In this document: one piece after another, positions 10,701 to 19,343 of the stretch | How positions within the stretch are numbered: the stretch's first letter is position 1 | Layout: each line of letters opens with the position of its first letter | Assembly: GCA_903837285.1 (NCBI GenBank) | Contig: CAILUD010000039.1 | Coordinates: forward strand, 50,004 to 114,003 | Direction of reading: 5' to 3' | DNA: 64,000 bases | Source of the DNA: an uncultured Bacteroidota bacterium | GTDB lineage: Bacteria > Bacteroidota > Bacteroidia > Bacteroidales > GWA2-32-17 | Translations under genes and position numbers: made by a program | Notes under the pieces: generated by a model | Told to the model about the DNA's origin: nothing | Databases searched by the model: none | What the model saw: only the letters and a program-made list of their open reading frames with translations

Positions 10701-10830
10701 TAACTAATTCGCTATTTAATTGTTGAAGTAAAAATGAACCAACTACAGACCTGCGTTCTTCGGCATTACTCTCTGGACGAGCAATGATTGCAAACAACTG
10801 CATTAGGGCCTTTAGTATTCTTTCGCTCAT
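7729..10830 (-). CDS. ABCG-type ABC transporter (ATPase-permease fusion) with N-terminal TerB-like region
   Basis: 1033-residue half-transporter in the ABCG order, ATPase before membrane domain. Residues ~80-145 look like a TerB/DjlA-type helical domain (LLEFIKSDSDEISEQEQEFV). A short strand-rich stretch follows (~170-245), then the ATPase with Walker A GASGAGKTT (~283-291), signature ISGGQRKR, Walker B LFLDEP, and VIHQPS at the switch region. A short Cys pair (ECPTCG) follows. The C-terminal half has about six membrane segments (for example IFIFMSVIISIFIGLTVSAE) with a long soluble insertion before the last. Substrate unknown. Bacteroidota have many of these ABC2-type proteins with extra N-terminal domains. 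Confidence 0.85.
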   Translation of the reverse strand: MSERILKALMQLFAIIARPESNAEERRSVVGSFLLQQLNSELVNEYLKVFNNYYEQYQAKQTDSTLRKKRIAGSSVKVLKICTEINEELTQKQKIIVVVRLLEFIKSDSDEISEQEQEFVETVADTFHIVSEEYIRLKAFILYTFDEVPNSTRMLLVDSQKEFNHPKAKHLYRSGLQGQIRVFHVRIANMFLLKYLGEKELYLNGQLIHLQKVYVLTNGSSIRSAKISPIYYSDILSIFNEDKLKSKIIFEARNIEYAFKGGGIGLHDMNFLEESGHLVGIMGASGAGKTTLLNVLNGSYPPTSGEILINDISIYSKDESIEGLIGYVSQDDLLIEDLTVFQNLYYNAKLCFDNLSHFQILRIVLKTLQSLGLYKIKHMKVGNPMNKKISGGQRKRLNIALELIREPSILFLDEPTSGLSSRDSENILDLLKDLTLKGKLVFVVIHQPSSDIFKMFDKLLILDTGGYLIYDGDPVDSIIYFKSRTHQANWSESECPTCGNVNPEQIFNIVEANVLDEYGNMTHTRKFSPNEWLGSYNKYHVKLEAKTEEEKSHYRLPEIFFKVPGKIKQFKVFVVRDVLSKLSNTQYLLINLLEAPLLALLLSYIIKYYNIDAANDTGYSFSENSNISIFIFMSVIISIFIGLTVSAEEIFRDRKIRKREKYLNLSWGSYLFSKVAILTVLSAIQAAIFVIIGNSVLEIQGMYWQYWLVLFSAWVFSNILGLNISDAFNSAVTIYILIPFLVIPQLILSGIIFKFDKLNPDISSPSHIPIYGQIITARWAYEALAVYQFRENKYEKQFYAYEKIMSSSNFKKDFWLVSMRNKVSDVKRLLNDKNKKDLIEDNLLLLRNELSVEVKTNKKIPLPVTVSNLVYGKVNNMVIDKLVFYFDELNKYYIQKYKKASEAKDRLSAKLTNTEKANKEFIQLKKEYYNENLKEFVRNENEGVKIIEYDHRLYQKADPIFFDTPGGILAAHFYAPRKMVFGKYFDTFWVNIAVIWLMSIVLFICLYFNLLRRLLELGEWTSERIKKKNKLKK

Positions 10831-10846
10831 TTTCTTTTTTCAAGTG

Positions 10847-10880
10847 AAAGAGGCATTATCATTTTAAATAATGCCTCTTT
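10847..10880 (-). terminator. Hairpin between the 142-aa exported protein and the ABC transporter
   Basis: Perfect 13-base stem 10847-10859/10868-10880 with an 8-base loop. In the minus direction it follows the stop at 10909 and precedes the ABC transporter start at 10830. The T tract is short, so it may attenuate rather than fully stop transcription. Confidence 0.7.
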
Positions 10881-10908
10881 TATAAGATAATGTTCAAGTT
10901 AAATAAGT

Positions 10909-11337
10909 TTACTGTTTAAATCCAATAAGCATAATTGCAAATCCTGAAGCAGTTTTATCTGTTCCATCAAGCTCTGCCTCAATAATGCAATCAATGGTTG
11001 AAGTAAATTTAAAATCCCAATAAGGAGAGTTTTGATAATCGCGGTTTGTAAAAAGAAGATTTCGTTCTTTATCATATAAAGAAAAAACTATATTTCCTTC
11101 GGTTTGTCCTGAAGCAGCTATAATTCTATAAGTAGTTCCTCCATAAAAAGTAGCATGAAATTCAGCTATTTCTTCACCATTTAGAAGTGCTTTATATTGT
11201 TGTCCATCAGAAATAAATGGAGAAACAATATATTTTGTACATAAAGCAGTAGTAACATCAGCCTGCGCCATGGTTTTATTTGAATAAAAAACCAATGTAA
11301 TTAATGCGGCTAAAATGACGGTTATGATCTTTTTCAT
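10909..11337 (-). CDS. Small exported protein of unknown function
   Basis: 142 residues with a clean signal peptide (cleavage after KTMAQ). The mature part is a compact beta-rich domain with FHATFYGGTTYRIIAASG and NIVFSLYDKERNLLFTN, ending in GFAIMLIGFKQ. The strand pattern resembles a pre-peptidase-like or jelly-roll domain, but I do not recognise a named family. It lies 13 bases after the lipoprotein gene at 11351, so the two are co-transcribed. Confidence 0.75.
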   Translation of the reverse strand: MKKIITVILAALITLVFYSNKTMAQADVTTALCTKYIVSPFISDGQQYKALLNGEEIAEFHATFYGGTTYRIIAASGQTEGNIVFSLYDKERNLLFTNRDYQNSPYWDFKFTSTIDCIIEAELDGTDKTASGFAIMLIGFKQ

Positions 11338-11350
11338 TATAAATACTTTA

Positions 11351-12265
11351 TTATTCTACTATCTTTTTTCTAATTGCACTAATTTTATCTGAGATGGTTT
11401 TGATTTGTTGATCAGTCATTACCAACTCCGATTTACTGTTTATTACAGTTAGTTTGTTTTTAACATCAACTGTTGGTGCTGAGTATGTGTAATTAATATC
11501 AATTCCATCAAAATCATAAGCTAAATCAATAAGAGCATCAATAAGCTCGCCGTACTCTTTTGATTGATTATAAAATGGAGATAAAATTTTAATTAAGTTA
11601 TCTAAAGGATGTTTTTGTTCACCAATTCTGGTAAGAATATCTTTGTTTTTAGATGTTCTAGAAATTTCTGTAAGCATATATGTGCTTTCTAACCAACCGC
11701 CCGCTAAAACTAAAACACCAACATCATTTCTGTTATTGTCTTTTAAATATTGATCGGCTTTACGATATGAATTAGAAATAATAAACATTAAAGAATCTTT
11801 ATTTCCTAAGTTGCCTTCAATTCTATTTATTGTTTGTTTATCAAAAGCATTTTCGATACCAAGTTCTTGCGATAAAATTTTTATTACAGAAAAATATTGA
11901 ATTGCCTCGGAGTTTTGTTCAAAAACGTTTAAATAACCCAAGTTAGCACCGTAAACACCAAGGTTTAAAGCTTTTTGAAAACTGCTTGTATAGTTATGTG
12001 ATTTATTATATGGATTTAATAGGTTTTTGTCAAAGTCAAGCTTGGAATTTTTTAGTAAAAAAGCAATTTCGTAAGGTGAAGGAATACTAAAAAGAGTATT
12101 GTCAAATTTTATTAGGGTGCTAGATGTTGAATCTATCTTTGATTCAATGTTTTGTTCGATATTATCATCTGAATTTCCATCCGAGTTACATCCATTTATG
12201 GCGAATGCCATAATAAAAATGGCTGGAATCAATTTTATTTGTGCACGTAATTTATTGCTTAACAT
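11351..12265 (-). CDS. Putative lipoprotein of unknown function, helical
   Basis: 304 residues. The N-terminus has a hydrophobic stretch ending in AFAINGC, an acceptable lipobox, followed by an Asn/Asp-rich linker, as expected for a Bacteroidota surface or periplasmic lipoprotein. The rest is almost entirely helical (YGANLGYLNVFEQ, VLVLAGGWLESTYML) with no catalytic motif that I recognise. It is first in a two-gene unit with the small exported protein; the ABC transporter lies beyond a hairpin. Confidence 0.75.
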   Translation of the reverse strand: MLSNKLRAQIKLIPAIFIMAFAINGCNSDGNSDDNIEQNIESKIDSTSSTLIKFDNTLFSIPSPYEIAFLLKNSKLDFDKNLLNPYNKSHNYTSSFQKALNLGVYGANLGYLNVFEQNSEAIQYFSVIKILSQELGIENAFDKQTINRIEGNLGNKDSLMFIISNSYRKADQYLKDNNRNDVGVLVLAGGWLESTYMLTEISRTSKNKDILTRIGEQKHPLDNLIKILSPFYNQSKEYGELIDALIDLAYDFDGIDINYTYSAPTVDVKNKLTVINSKSELVMTDQQIKTISDKISAIRKKIVE

Positions 12266-12396
12266 GATAATCCATATAATTAATTAGAATATGCAAGTAA
12301 GAAAAAAAAGTTGAATTATCAAAAGTTTTAATCTCACTTTCAATAATTTTATTTGATATTTTTTAATGCCAATATCTAAGTATGTGAAATAAAGCA

Positions 12397-13599
12397 TTAT
12401 TGAAGTAGCTCAGTTGCATCTTTTATTCCAATTCTTTCATTTTTATTAAATGCAACTACAAACGCATCTTTAAACCCATCATTTCTTGTTTGCGAAAGCT
12501 GTAACATAGCTTCTTCCACTGTTTTGTATTTACCAATTGTATATTTATATAATCCTTTGTGGAGGTATTCGTTAACCTTTTTGTTTTTGAATATAATATC
12601 CGATTGTTTTAGTTTGTTTTCAGAGGTCATTATTTGTATTCTGAAATTTATATCATTTACATTTGGTTCTTTAATTTCAGTTTTGACATTGTCTGTTTTT
12701 GAGGCAGTTACAAAACTTGGATTGTCTGATAAAATATGCGAAACAATTAACGGATAATTTTTCTTGGCAAAATCGCGTGAACATGAGTTAAAATGCCACC
12801 ATTCTGTTGAGATACTCGAAAAGCCTGCAAATTTCATGGCAGATCGTAAAATCAATCTGTTATTTATTTGTATTGCAGTGAGTTTTCCTGTTTTTAATAA
12901 TTCTGGTTCAAGCGAAGGATAAGCTAGGTCATCAAAAGAATCAAAGCCGGTTCCCATATCTAGCCATTTACCTAATGAATCAGAGAGTGTTATATCAACC
13001 GCTGCACCGTAATTATGAAGACTATGATAAATTGGATTTGCAATAAATTTATCTTTGTCATTTTCCGGAACCTGAGCTTCGTTCCACATAATTTGTTGTA
13101 AAGAAAGCGGACGGGCAGCATCTAATACTACAATTCGATATTGAGGCATTATTTTAATCAGATTATTTGATGCCGATATAAGTTTTGCAGCTACATCTTT
13201 ATGAAGGTAAGCATGAGTTAAATTTCCGTAAATATTTTTTTTAAGAAAATTTGAAGTTGTTGCATATTGTAGGCTGACAATAATATTCGAATCTAAATCT
13301 CTAATGTCAACCAAGTTGTAGTTGCGCATTATTTGCTCGATATCACTGATTTCGCGTTTGTGTTTTAAGCTGTCTGAATGCTTAATTTCGTAATATTTAA
13401 AACCGTAAATGTTTTTTGATTCAAGCAATTCTATGTTATTTCCTTGTGTATAGTGATTTATAACAACGTGAAATTGTGGAATTGTTAAAACTTTAAATAA
13501 TGATATTAGTATTAAAAAGTTTTTTAATAAAAAGTATATCTTTGAAAATATAACTATCACTGCTTCGGCTTTGGGCGTGAAAATAGAATAATAAGTCAA
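12397..13599 (-). CDS. VanX/DdpX-type D-alanyl-D-alanine dipeptidase with C-terminal SPOR-like domain
   Basis: Envelope zinc dipeptidase of peptidase family M15D. The catalytic core (~100-285) starts with VDIRDLDSNIIVSLQYAT, carries VLDAARPLSLQQ, the metal motif HNYGAAVDITLSD (His and Asp ligands) and STEWWHF (catalytic Glu, third ligand His). Residues ~315-395 (FRIQIMTSENKL, YKYTIGKYKTVEEA, DAFVVAFNKNERI) look like a SPOR domain, which binds denuded peptidoglycan. Known family members cleave D-Ala-D-Ala. The start is uncertain: GTG at 13560 also gives a membrane-anchor-like N-terminus, and a promoter for the divergent DPP IV gene lies inside the longer version's 5' end. Confidence 0.8.
   Translation of the reverse strand: MTYYSIFTPKAEAVIVIFSKIYFLLKNFLILISLFKVLTIPQFHVVINHYTQGNNIELLESKNIYGFKYYEIKHSDSLKHKREISDIEQIMRNYNLVDIRDLDSNIIVSLQYATTSNFLKKNIYGNLTHAYLHKDVAAKLISASNNLIKIMPQYRIVVLDAARPLSLQQIMWNEAQVPENDKDKFIANPIYHSLHNYGAAVDITLSDSLGKWLDMGTGFDSFDDLAYPSLEPELLKTGKLTAIQINNRLILRSAMKFAGFSSISTEWWHFNSCSRDFAKKNYPLIVSHILSDNPSFVTASKTDNVKTEIKEPNVNDINFRIQIMTSENKLKQSDIIFKNKKVNEYLHKGLYKYTIGKYKTVEEAMLQLSQTRNDGFKDAFVVAFNKNERIGIKDATELLQ
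13537..13544 (+). promoter_or_regulatory. Bacteroidota -7 element (TATCTTTG) upstream of DPP IV
   Basis: Exact TAnnTTTG match, 75 bases before the ATG at 13620. No clear -33 TTTG at the right distance. Confidence 0.5.
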
Positions 13600-13619
13600 T
13601 AAATCAAAATAATGAGCAT

Positions 13620-15763
13620 ATGAAAAAATTAAGCATTTTGTTTATCTTTCAGATAATCTGCTTTGTAGCGGTATTTTCGCAAGGTCGTTTACTCACAATA
13701 GATGAAGCAACAATTGGGCAATATCGTCAGTTTTATCCAAAAACTATAAATCAACTTCAATGGCGAACAGGTGGCGAAACTTATACTTTTATTAAAAAAG
13801 GAAATTTATTTGAAGGTTCGGTTAAGAATGCAAATGAAACTGAAATAATAACAAATAAAGAATTAACAACTGCTTTTGAAGCAGTAAATGTTAAGGAAGT
13901 AAATGGCTTTGGATCTTTTTCGTGGATTTCGCAAACAATAATAAAAATTGATCGTCCCGATGGTATTGCATTGTTAAATGCAAAAACTAAAAAGGTTGAA
14001 TCGTATATTAAAATAGATGAAGAAATAGAAAATTCCGATTTTTCTGTAGAAAGTAAAATGCTTGCATATACAAAAGCTAACAATTTATATGTAGCAGATA
14101 TTAATTCAAAAATAACACCTGTATCTTCAGAAAAAAACACAGGAATTGTATTCGGAAAAACGGTTCATCGTAACGAATTTGGAATCGAAAAAGGAACTTA
14201 CTGGAGCCCTTCGGGAAAAAATCTTGCTTTTTATCGTATGGATGAAAGTATGGTAACAGAATACCCATTAGTAGATATTGAACCCAGAATTGCAGAATTA
14301 AATAAATTACGATATCCCATGGCAGGCATGCAAAGTCATGAGGTTACTGTTGGAGTTTTTTCAACTGAAACAGGGACTATAATTTACTTAAAAACCGGTG
14401 AACCAAAAGTTCAATATCTTACAAATATTTCATGGAGTAATGACGATAAATTTATTTTTATTGCAGTTCTTAACCCACAGCAGAATCATATGAAGTTTAA
14501 TCAGTATGATGCATCAACTGGCGAATTTGTGAAAACTCTTTTTGAAGAAAAAAACGACAGATATGTTGAACCATTAAAGCCTGCAGTTTTTTTTAAGAAA
14601 TCAGTCGATAAGTTTATTTGGCAAAGTCAGCGCGATGGATATAATCATTTTTATTTGTATGATTTTAATGTAAAATGTTAAAACAAATTACAAAAGGAGA
14701 GTGGGTAGTTGTTGAATTTCTAGGGTTTAATGAAAATGAAACAGAATTATTTTATGTGTCAACAGAAAAAAGTCCTTTAGAAAGAAATTTGTATAGTGTA
14801 AATATTGAAACCGGAAAAAAGGTTTTATTAACTACAGAAAAAGGCTATCACTCTGCAATGTTAAGCGATTCAAAAAATTATATTTTAGATCAGTATAGTT
14901 CAACAGAATTTCCAAATGTTATTAATTTAAATGATTCAAAAGGAAAGAAAGTAAGAGAACTTGTAAATGCAGAAAATCCATTGAAAGAAGTGTCGATGCC
15001 CGAAATGCAAATGTTTACAATTAAAGCAGCCGACGGAAAAACTGATTTGTATGGTAGGGTAATTAAGCCTTTAAATTTCGACAAAACAAAAAAATATCCT
15101 GCAATATTATATGTGTATGGTGGTCCGCATGCACAGCTGGTTGATAATACATGGCTTGGTGGTGCATCTTTATGGGATTATTATATGGCTCAAAAAGGGT
15201 ATGTTGTAATAACAATGGACAATAGGGGCTCGGCAAATCGTGGTTTTGAATTTGAAAGCGTAATACATAGGAATTGCGGTGAAGTAGAGGCTTTAGATCA
15301 AATGGAAGCTGTTAAATATTTAAAAAGTTTAGGTTACGTTGATGAGAAAAGAATTGGTGTTCATGGTTGGAGTTACGGTGGCTTTATGTCAATAAATTTA
15401 ATGACAACTTATCCTGATGTATTTAAAACTGGTGTTGCCGGTGGGCCAGTAATTGACTGGAAATATTACGAGGTAATGTATGGCGAACGTTATATGGATA
15501 CACCACAGGAAAATCCTGATGGTTACAATAAATCCAGTTTGCTTAACAAAGCAAAAAATCTTAAAGGTGAGTTGTTAATTATTCATGGTTATATTGATGA
15601 TACAGTTCTTTTACAAAACAGTTTATCATTTTTACAACAATGTATAAAAGATGGAATTTTAATTGATTATTTTCTCTATCCTCAGCACCAGCACAATGTT
15701 CGTGGAATGGATAGAATACATTTAATGAAAACAATTACAAAGTATTTTGATGATAATTTGTAG
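13620..15763 (+). pseudogene. Dipeptidyl peptidase IV, interrupted by a single-base frameshift
   Basis: S9B serine exopeptidase that removes Xaa-Pro or Xaa-Ala dipeptides. The first frame (13620-14681) has a signal peptide ending at VFSQ and the beta-propeller. The second (from ~14675) has the end of the propeller and the alpha/beta hydrolase with nucleophile motif GWSYGGF, Asp in YIDDTVL and His in HQHNVRG. The first frame ends after YDFNVKC, while the other resumes at LKQITKGEW. Reading AATGTAAAATG near 14669 as AATGGTAAAATG gives continuous DFNGKMLKQITKG and a 714-residue protein, close to the ~720 usual for the family. All catalytic residues are intact, so either the gene decayed very recently or the base is a consensus error. 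Confidence 0.9.
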
Positions 15764-15771
15764 GAAGTAAT

Positions 15772-15874
15772 ACCAAATACCATCCGTCGCGGCGGATAAA
15801 ATGGTCCAACCTATTGTACCTCTTTTTTGAAGAGGGTAGGGAGATGAATAAAAAGATTGGACTATTTTATAATC
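15772..15874. repeat. ~95 bp inverted-end hairpin element, copy 1
   Basis: The core from GTCCAACCTATTG to ATTGGACTATTTTATAATC is nearly identical to 36872-36963. Ends are imperfect inverted repeats, and an inner CCTCTT/AAGAGG hairpin lies in the middle. The left arm carries a CG-rich palindrome (15783-15796) absent from copy 2. Confidence 0.85.
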
Positions 15875-15991
15875 TATTGCGGCGGATACTACCAATGACA
15901 AGTTTTTATAATCGCATTATGTTATTACTGTTTCGGGCATTAATAACAAAAATAATTATACCAAAATGATTTATATGTAATCCCATAAAGG

Positions 15992-16081
15992 GTCATGTTG
16001 AGGCTCTCGAAACATGTGTGTGGGGTTGTGGGCAAATCCTTCGAGCCCTTCGTCAAGCTCAGGACAAGCCCTTAGGATGAC
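15992..16081. repeat. TCA-TGAGG-CTCGAA inverted-arm repeat
   Basis: The left arm begins GTCATGTTGAGGCTCTCGAA. The right arm is a longer reversed counterpart (ATCCTTCGAG through GGATGAC). Same family as 33592-33655. Confidence 0.7.
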
Positions 16082-16203
16082 TGTGAGTTGTGATGCTTTC
16101 AAATGAGACTATGTAGTATTTCATACTGGTATTATTTGTCATTTAACTTCATGTATTTTTTACAAAATGTTAAAACTCAGCATGACAATATAGAGATTTT
16201 TCA

Positions 16204-16225
16204 CTGTTGGAGAAAACTCCAACAG
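16204..16225. repeat. CTGTTGGAG hairpin
   Basis: Perfect 9-base stem 16204-16212/16217-16225 with an AAAA loop. Related hairpins are at 16329-16352 and 44449-44474. Confidence 0.75.
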
Positions 16226-16286
16226 CGGCTATAGTCCGCCTTTGTTGAAGTTTTCTCCAATAAATAAAAGATTTTACATTATGTAG

Positions 16287-16312
16287 ATTGCGGATCAAGT
16301 CCGCAATGACGG
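16287..16312. repeat. REP-like hairpin, TCAAG-loop family
   Basis: ATTGCGGA (16287-16294), TCAAG, TCCGCAAT (16300-16307), then GACGG. Compare 5949-5974 and 51272-51294. Confidence 0.8.
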
Positions 16313-16328
16313 TGAGGATTGTTCCGTC

Positions 16329-16352
16329 TTTGTTGGAGTTATCTCCAACAAA
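16329..16352. repeat. TTTGTTGGAG hairpin
   Basis: Perfect 10-base stem 16329-16338/16343-16352 with a TTAT loop. Second member of the TGTTGGAG family in this gap. Confidence 0.75.
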
Positions 16353-16358
16353 TAATAC

Positions 16359-16395
16359 ATTGTTGAATGAAGGTTTAACCTCCAATCAACAATGC
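16359..16395 (-). terminator. Possible terminator after pyrI
   Basis: CATTGTTGA pairs with TCAACAATG across an inner AGGTT/AACCT helix. It sits 13 bases beyond the pyrI stop on minus. No strong T tract, so it could be another repeat rather than a true terminator. Confidence 0.4.
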
Positions 16396-16407
16396 TTTTA
16401 GCAGTAT

Positions 16408-16872
16408 TTATCTCATTTCAAAATGATCCTGATCAGTAATTTTTTCGCAATAATTACATTTTAAGGTTACATTCTTTTTTTCCAGCACGGTAAACTTTGT
16501 TTTAACATTTTCCTGGTTTGTAATGCATTTCGGATTCATACATTTTACAATACCTTCGATATTGTCAGGAACCTGCACATTATCTTTTTCTACTACTTTA
16601 TAATCGCGTATAATGTTAACTTTTGCTTCAGGAGCGAATAATGCTATTTTGTTAAGATCTTTCTGACTAGGAAATTTATCCGAAATTTTAATAATTCCTT
16701 TTTGTCCCAGTCTTTTGCTCTCAAAATTATAGCCTATTGTTATTTGAGTATCCATCTTTTGTAACTCAAGTATTGAGATTACTTTAAATAAGCTTCGTGC
16801 TGGAATATGATCAATTACAGTTCCTTCTTTAATTGCACTTACTTTTAATTCTTTCATATCTTTTGATTCCAT
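16408..16872 (-). CDS. pyrI: Aspartate carbamoyltransferase regulatory chain
   Basis: 154 residues, normal length for PyrI. The N-terminal allosteric nucleotide domain has VSAIKEGTVIDHIPA and LGQKGIIKI. The zinc domain has the four cysteines at 111, 116, 139 and 142 (CMNPKC, CNYC). It binds the catalytic trimers to form the classic dodecamer and gives CTP/ATP control. It lies 12 bases downstream of pyrB on minus, last in the operon. Confidence 0.96.
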   Translation of the reverse strand: MESKDMKELKVSAIKEGTVIDHIPARSLFKVISILELQKMDTQITIGYNFESKRLGQKGIIKISDKFPSQKDLNKIALFAPEAKVNIIRDYKVVEKDNVQVPDNIEGIVKCMNPKCITNQENVKTKFTVLEKKNVTLKCNYCEKITDQDHFEMR

Positions 16873-16884
16873 GATTTTTCTTTT

Positions 16885-17799
16885 TTATTTTAATCCTAAA
16901 ATTGAAGAAATAATAGCCATACGTGCATAAACGCCATTCAGAGCCTGTCTGAAATAATATGCTTTTTCGTTTTCGTCAACATCTTCACTAATTTCGTTTA
17001 CACGTGGTAGTGGATGAAGAATTTTTAGGTTTGATTTAGTTCCTTCTAGCATTTCGTTTTTAAGTACAAAAGCATTTTTTACTTTTTCATATTCCATTGG
17101 ATCAGAAAATCGTTCTTTCTGAACTCTTGTAACATAAGCTATATCTGAAGTTTTAAGTACTTCTCCTAATTCATTACTCTCTTTAAAAGGAATGTTTTTT
17201 TCTTTTAAAAACATTTTGTATTCATTAGGCATTTTTAATTCTTCAGGAGAAACAAAATGAAAAGAAGGTGAAAAATACGACATCGCCTGAATTAATGAAT
17301 GAACTGTTCTGCCATATTTTAAATCGCCAACCATAGTAATTGTTAAGTCTTCTAATTTACCTTGTGTTTGACGGATAGTATATAAATCCAACAGACATTG
17401 TGTAGGGTGTTGATTTGCACCGTCGCCAGCATTAACTATTGGAACATCTGAAACTTCACTTGCCCAACGTGCGCTTCCTTCAATTGGATGACGCATAACA
17501 ATAAGATCAGAATACTGCGATACTGTTTTAATAGTGTCTTTTAAAGTTTCGCCTTTTGAAACACTTGATGAACTTGAATCGGTAAAACCAATTACACTTC
17601 CACCTAAACGCTGAATAGCACTTTCAAAGCTTAAACGTGTTCTTGTTGAAGGTTCAAAGAAAAGTGTTGCAATAACTTTTCCAGATAACAAGTTACCATA
17701 ACTACGAGGATTTTTTTCAAACTCCTCAGCCAAATCCATAATTCTCAAATAATCGTTTTTTGAGTAATCGTGGATTGAAATCAGACTTTTGTTTTTCAT
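16885..17799 (-). CDS. pyrB: Aspartate carbamoyltransferase catalytic chain
   Basis: 304 residues, full length. It makes N-carbamoyl-L-aspartate from carbamoyl phosphate and aspartate, the committed step of pyrimidine synthesis. The carbamoyl-phosphate motif STRTR is at residues 51-55 ([14 protein letters not shown]); other family blocks are [25 protein letters not shown] and HPLPRVNEI. It follows the M42-like peptidase by 25 bases and precedes pyrI by 12. No leader attenuator was seen. Confidence 0.97.
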   Translation of the reverse strand: MKNKSLISIHDYSKNDYLRIMDLAEEFEKNPRSYGNLLSGKVIATLFFEPSTRTRLSFESAIQRLGGSVIGFTDSSSSSVSKGETLKDTIKTVSQYSDLIVMRHPIEGSARWASEVSDVPIVNAGDGANQHPTQCLLDLYTIRQTQGKLEDLTITMVGDLKYGRTVHSLIQAMSYFSPSFHFVSPEELKMPNEYKMFLKEKNIPFKESNELGEVLKTSDIAYVTRVQKERFSDPMEYEKVKNAFVLKNEMLEGTKSNLKILHPLPRVNEISEDVDENEKAYYFRQALNGVYARMAIISSILGLK

Positions 17800-17824
17800 G
17801 TTTTTGTTTGATTTATATATTAAT

Positions 17825-18739
17825 TTACAATTCTTTCATTAATAATTCGTATGTTTTTTGCAACATAATAACATCGCTCACACTAACCTTTTCCTGAGTT
17901 GAATGGTTTCCTTCTTCGGGAACACCAATAAAACACCAATCGATTGGGTATGCTGATTTTTGCAAATACCCGCCATCACTCGAACCAGAAGACTCAACTT
18001 CGGATTGATATTTTATTTTGTTATCATTTAAAATATTCAATACTTTATTCACAAATATTTTTCTTGGAATATATTTATCACGTAAAGTAACAGCTACACC
18101 TTTACCAAGGAAAACTCCTTCTGTTGCCCAGGTAATATCACAAATTAAGGCTTGCTTTACAGAATATTTTTCATAAATAACTCTTGCAATTTTTTCTACA
18201 TTTCCACCGCCATGTTCTTCGTTGCACGAAAAAACTAAAATTCCATCTTTAAGGGTTTTTGCAAGATTCATCAAAACCCATACTCCCAGACGATCATCAA
18301 GATATGGAGCAACTATACCTTTTTCTGAAGCATTAAATTCTACTTTATATGTGAGTGTTGTTCCAGCAGGTAATATTTCTTTATAATCGCAGAATATTTT
18401 TTCGTCACCTTTTTTACATTTAATCTTTGTTACAATTTGTTTTCCTAAATAGTTGCCAACTAATTTATCTCCGTTTTTATAATATGGACCACCAATAGGA
18501 ATAATCTCATTTTTATATCTTACTGTAAATCCTGTTGAATCCATATGTGCAAAAACTGCTGTCCGTGGCTTTCCAAAAACCAGCATTACTGCATCCTGCA
18601 AACCATCATCTTCAATAATTTGCGGTTTTGTTTTCCAGCTTTTCATATTAGATTTTACCCACGAAAGAATAAATTCTTTCATTGGCATTTCATCAGCCGA
18701 AGGCGAATGAATACTACACAATTTTTTCAGTAACTCCAT
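17825..18739 (-). CDS. M42-like zinc aminopeptidase/deacylase family protein
   Basis: 304-residue cytoplasmic metallohydrolase of the M42/M20-like clan MH. Putative metal and catalytic motifs, in order, are [17 protein letters not shown] (bridging Asp), CNEEHGG (Glu pair), [14 protein letters not shown] and [10 protein letters not shown] (His). It is slightly shorter than typical M42 enzymes (~340-360), and the N-terminal SPSADE block resembles the usual SGxE start. It overlaps the yigZ stop by 26 bases, showing tight coupling. The substrate cannot be told; peptides are most likely. Confidence 0.75.
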   Translation of the reverse strand: MELLKKLCSIHSPSADEMPMKEFILSWVKSNMKSWKTKPQIIEDDGLQDAVMLVFGKPRTAVFAHMDSTGFTVRYKNEIIPIGGPYYKNGDKLVGNYLGKQIVTKIKCKKGDEKIFCDYKEILPAGTTLTYKVEFNASEKGIVAPYLDDRLGVWVLMNLAKTLKDGILVFSCNEEHGGGNVEKIARVIYEKYSVKQALICDITWATEGVFLGKGVAVTLRDKYIPRKIFVNKVLNILNDNKIKYQSEVESSGSSDGGYLQKSAYPIDWCFIGVPEEGNHSTQEKVSVSDVIMLQKTYELLMKEL

Positions 18740-19343
18740 TTTCTAATATTTTACATGAAACTCCCTCAGTTTTGTTCAATAATTTCTCGATTTTTGCTGA
18801 TAAACTTGAGTAAACTTCAAAATTTATTATACAATCCAGTTCGAATTTCTGTTCAATAATTTCAACACCATCTTCTTTTAAAATATTCATTACAGAATTC
18901 ATCTGTGGGTATTGAAATTTAATTATACCTTGTTTTTTTTCATAAGAAGTAATAATTTCCGACTTATCCAAAGTATCTGTTGCTGCCGATCTGAAGGCAT
19001 GTATTAAGCCTGGAATACCGAGTTTAACTCCTCCGTAATATCTCACAACAACTAGTAAGATATTTGTTAATTGCCGTGAATTAATTTGTCCTAAAATCTG
19101 TACTCCTGCGGTATTTGCTTGTTCGCCATCATCGCTTGAACGATAAATTTCTCTTGATTTACCTATTACATATGCATAGCAACGATGAGTTGCATCGTAA
19201 TAATCTTTACGTATTTTTTTTATAATTTCTTTAACAGAATCTTCGTTATTAACAGGGAAAGCAAATCCTATAAACCGACTTTTTCGGTCTTTAAAAAATC
19301 CTTCAGCAGGATACTTTATTGTTAAAAAAGCATCAGAATCCAT
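18714..19343 (-). CDS. yigZ: YigZ/IMPACT family protein
   Basis: 209 residues, normal length. The N-terminal IMPACT domain has RKSRFIGFAFPV, DATHRCYAYVIG, SDDGEQANTAG and VVRYYGGVKLGIPGL. A C-terminal ferredoxin-like DUF1949 domain starts near residue 140. Bacterial YigZ is linked to stress and translation, but its biochemical role is not settled. It overlaps the EamA gene upstream by 11 bases and the M42-like gene downstream by 26. Confidence 0.93.
   Translation of the reverse strand: MDSDAFLTIKYPAEGFFKDRKSRFIGFAFPVNNEDSVKEIIKKIRKDYYDATHRCYAYVIGKSREIYRSSDDGEQANTAGVQILGQINSRQLTNILLVVVRYYGGVKLGIPGLIHAFRSAATDTLDKSEIITSYEKKQGIIKFQYPQMNSVMNILKEDGVEIIEQKFELDCIINFEVYSSLSAKIEKLLNKTEGVSCKILENGVTEKIV

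Larger units (their letters stand above)
15764..16407. other. Repeat-rich 644-base intergenic region
   Basis: No convincing gene. It contains the ~100 bp hairpin element (15772-15874), a 14 bp CG-rich palindrome within it, an inverted-arm repeat (15992-16081), two TGTTGGAG hairpins, a TCAAG-loop hairpin and a last hairpin at 16359-16395 just beyond the pyrI stop. The region separates convergent genes. Confidence 0.8.

Noticed and set aside
13781..14140. 119-codon minus frame inside DPP IV
   Set aside because: It lies opposite the clear propeller coding of DPP IV and has a shadow-like composition.
16170..16385. 71-codon minus-strand frame in the pyrI downstream gap
   Set aside because: It runs through several hairpin repeats and encodes a repeat-derived peptide; no signal or family resemblance.
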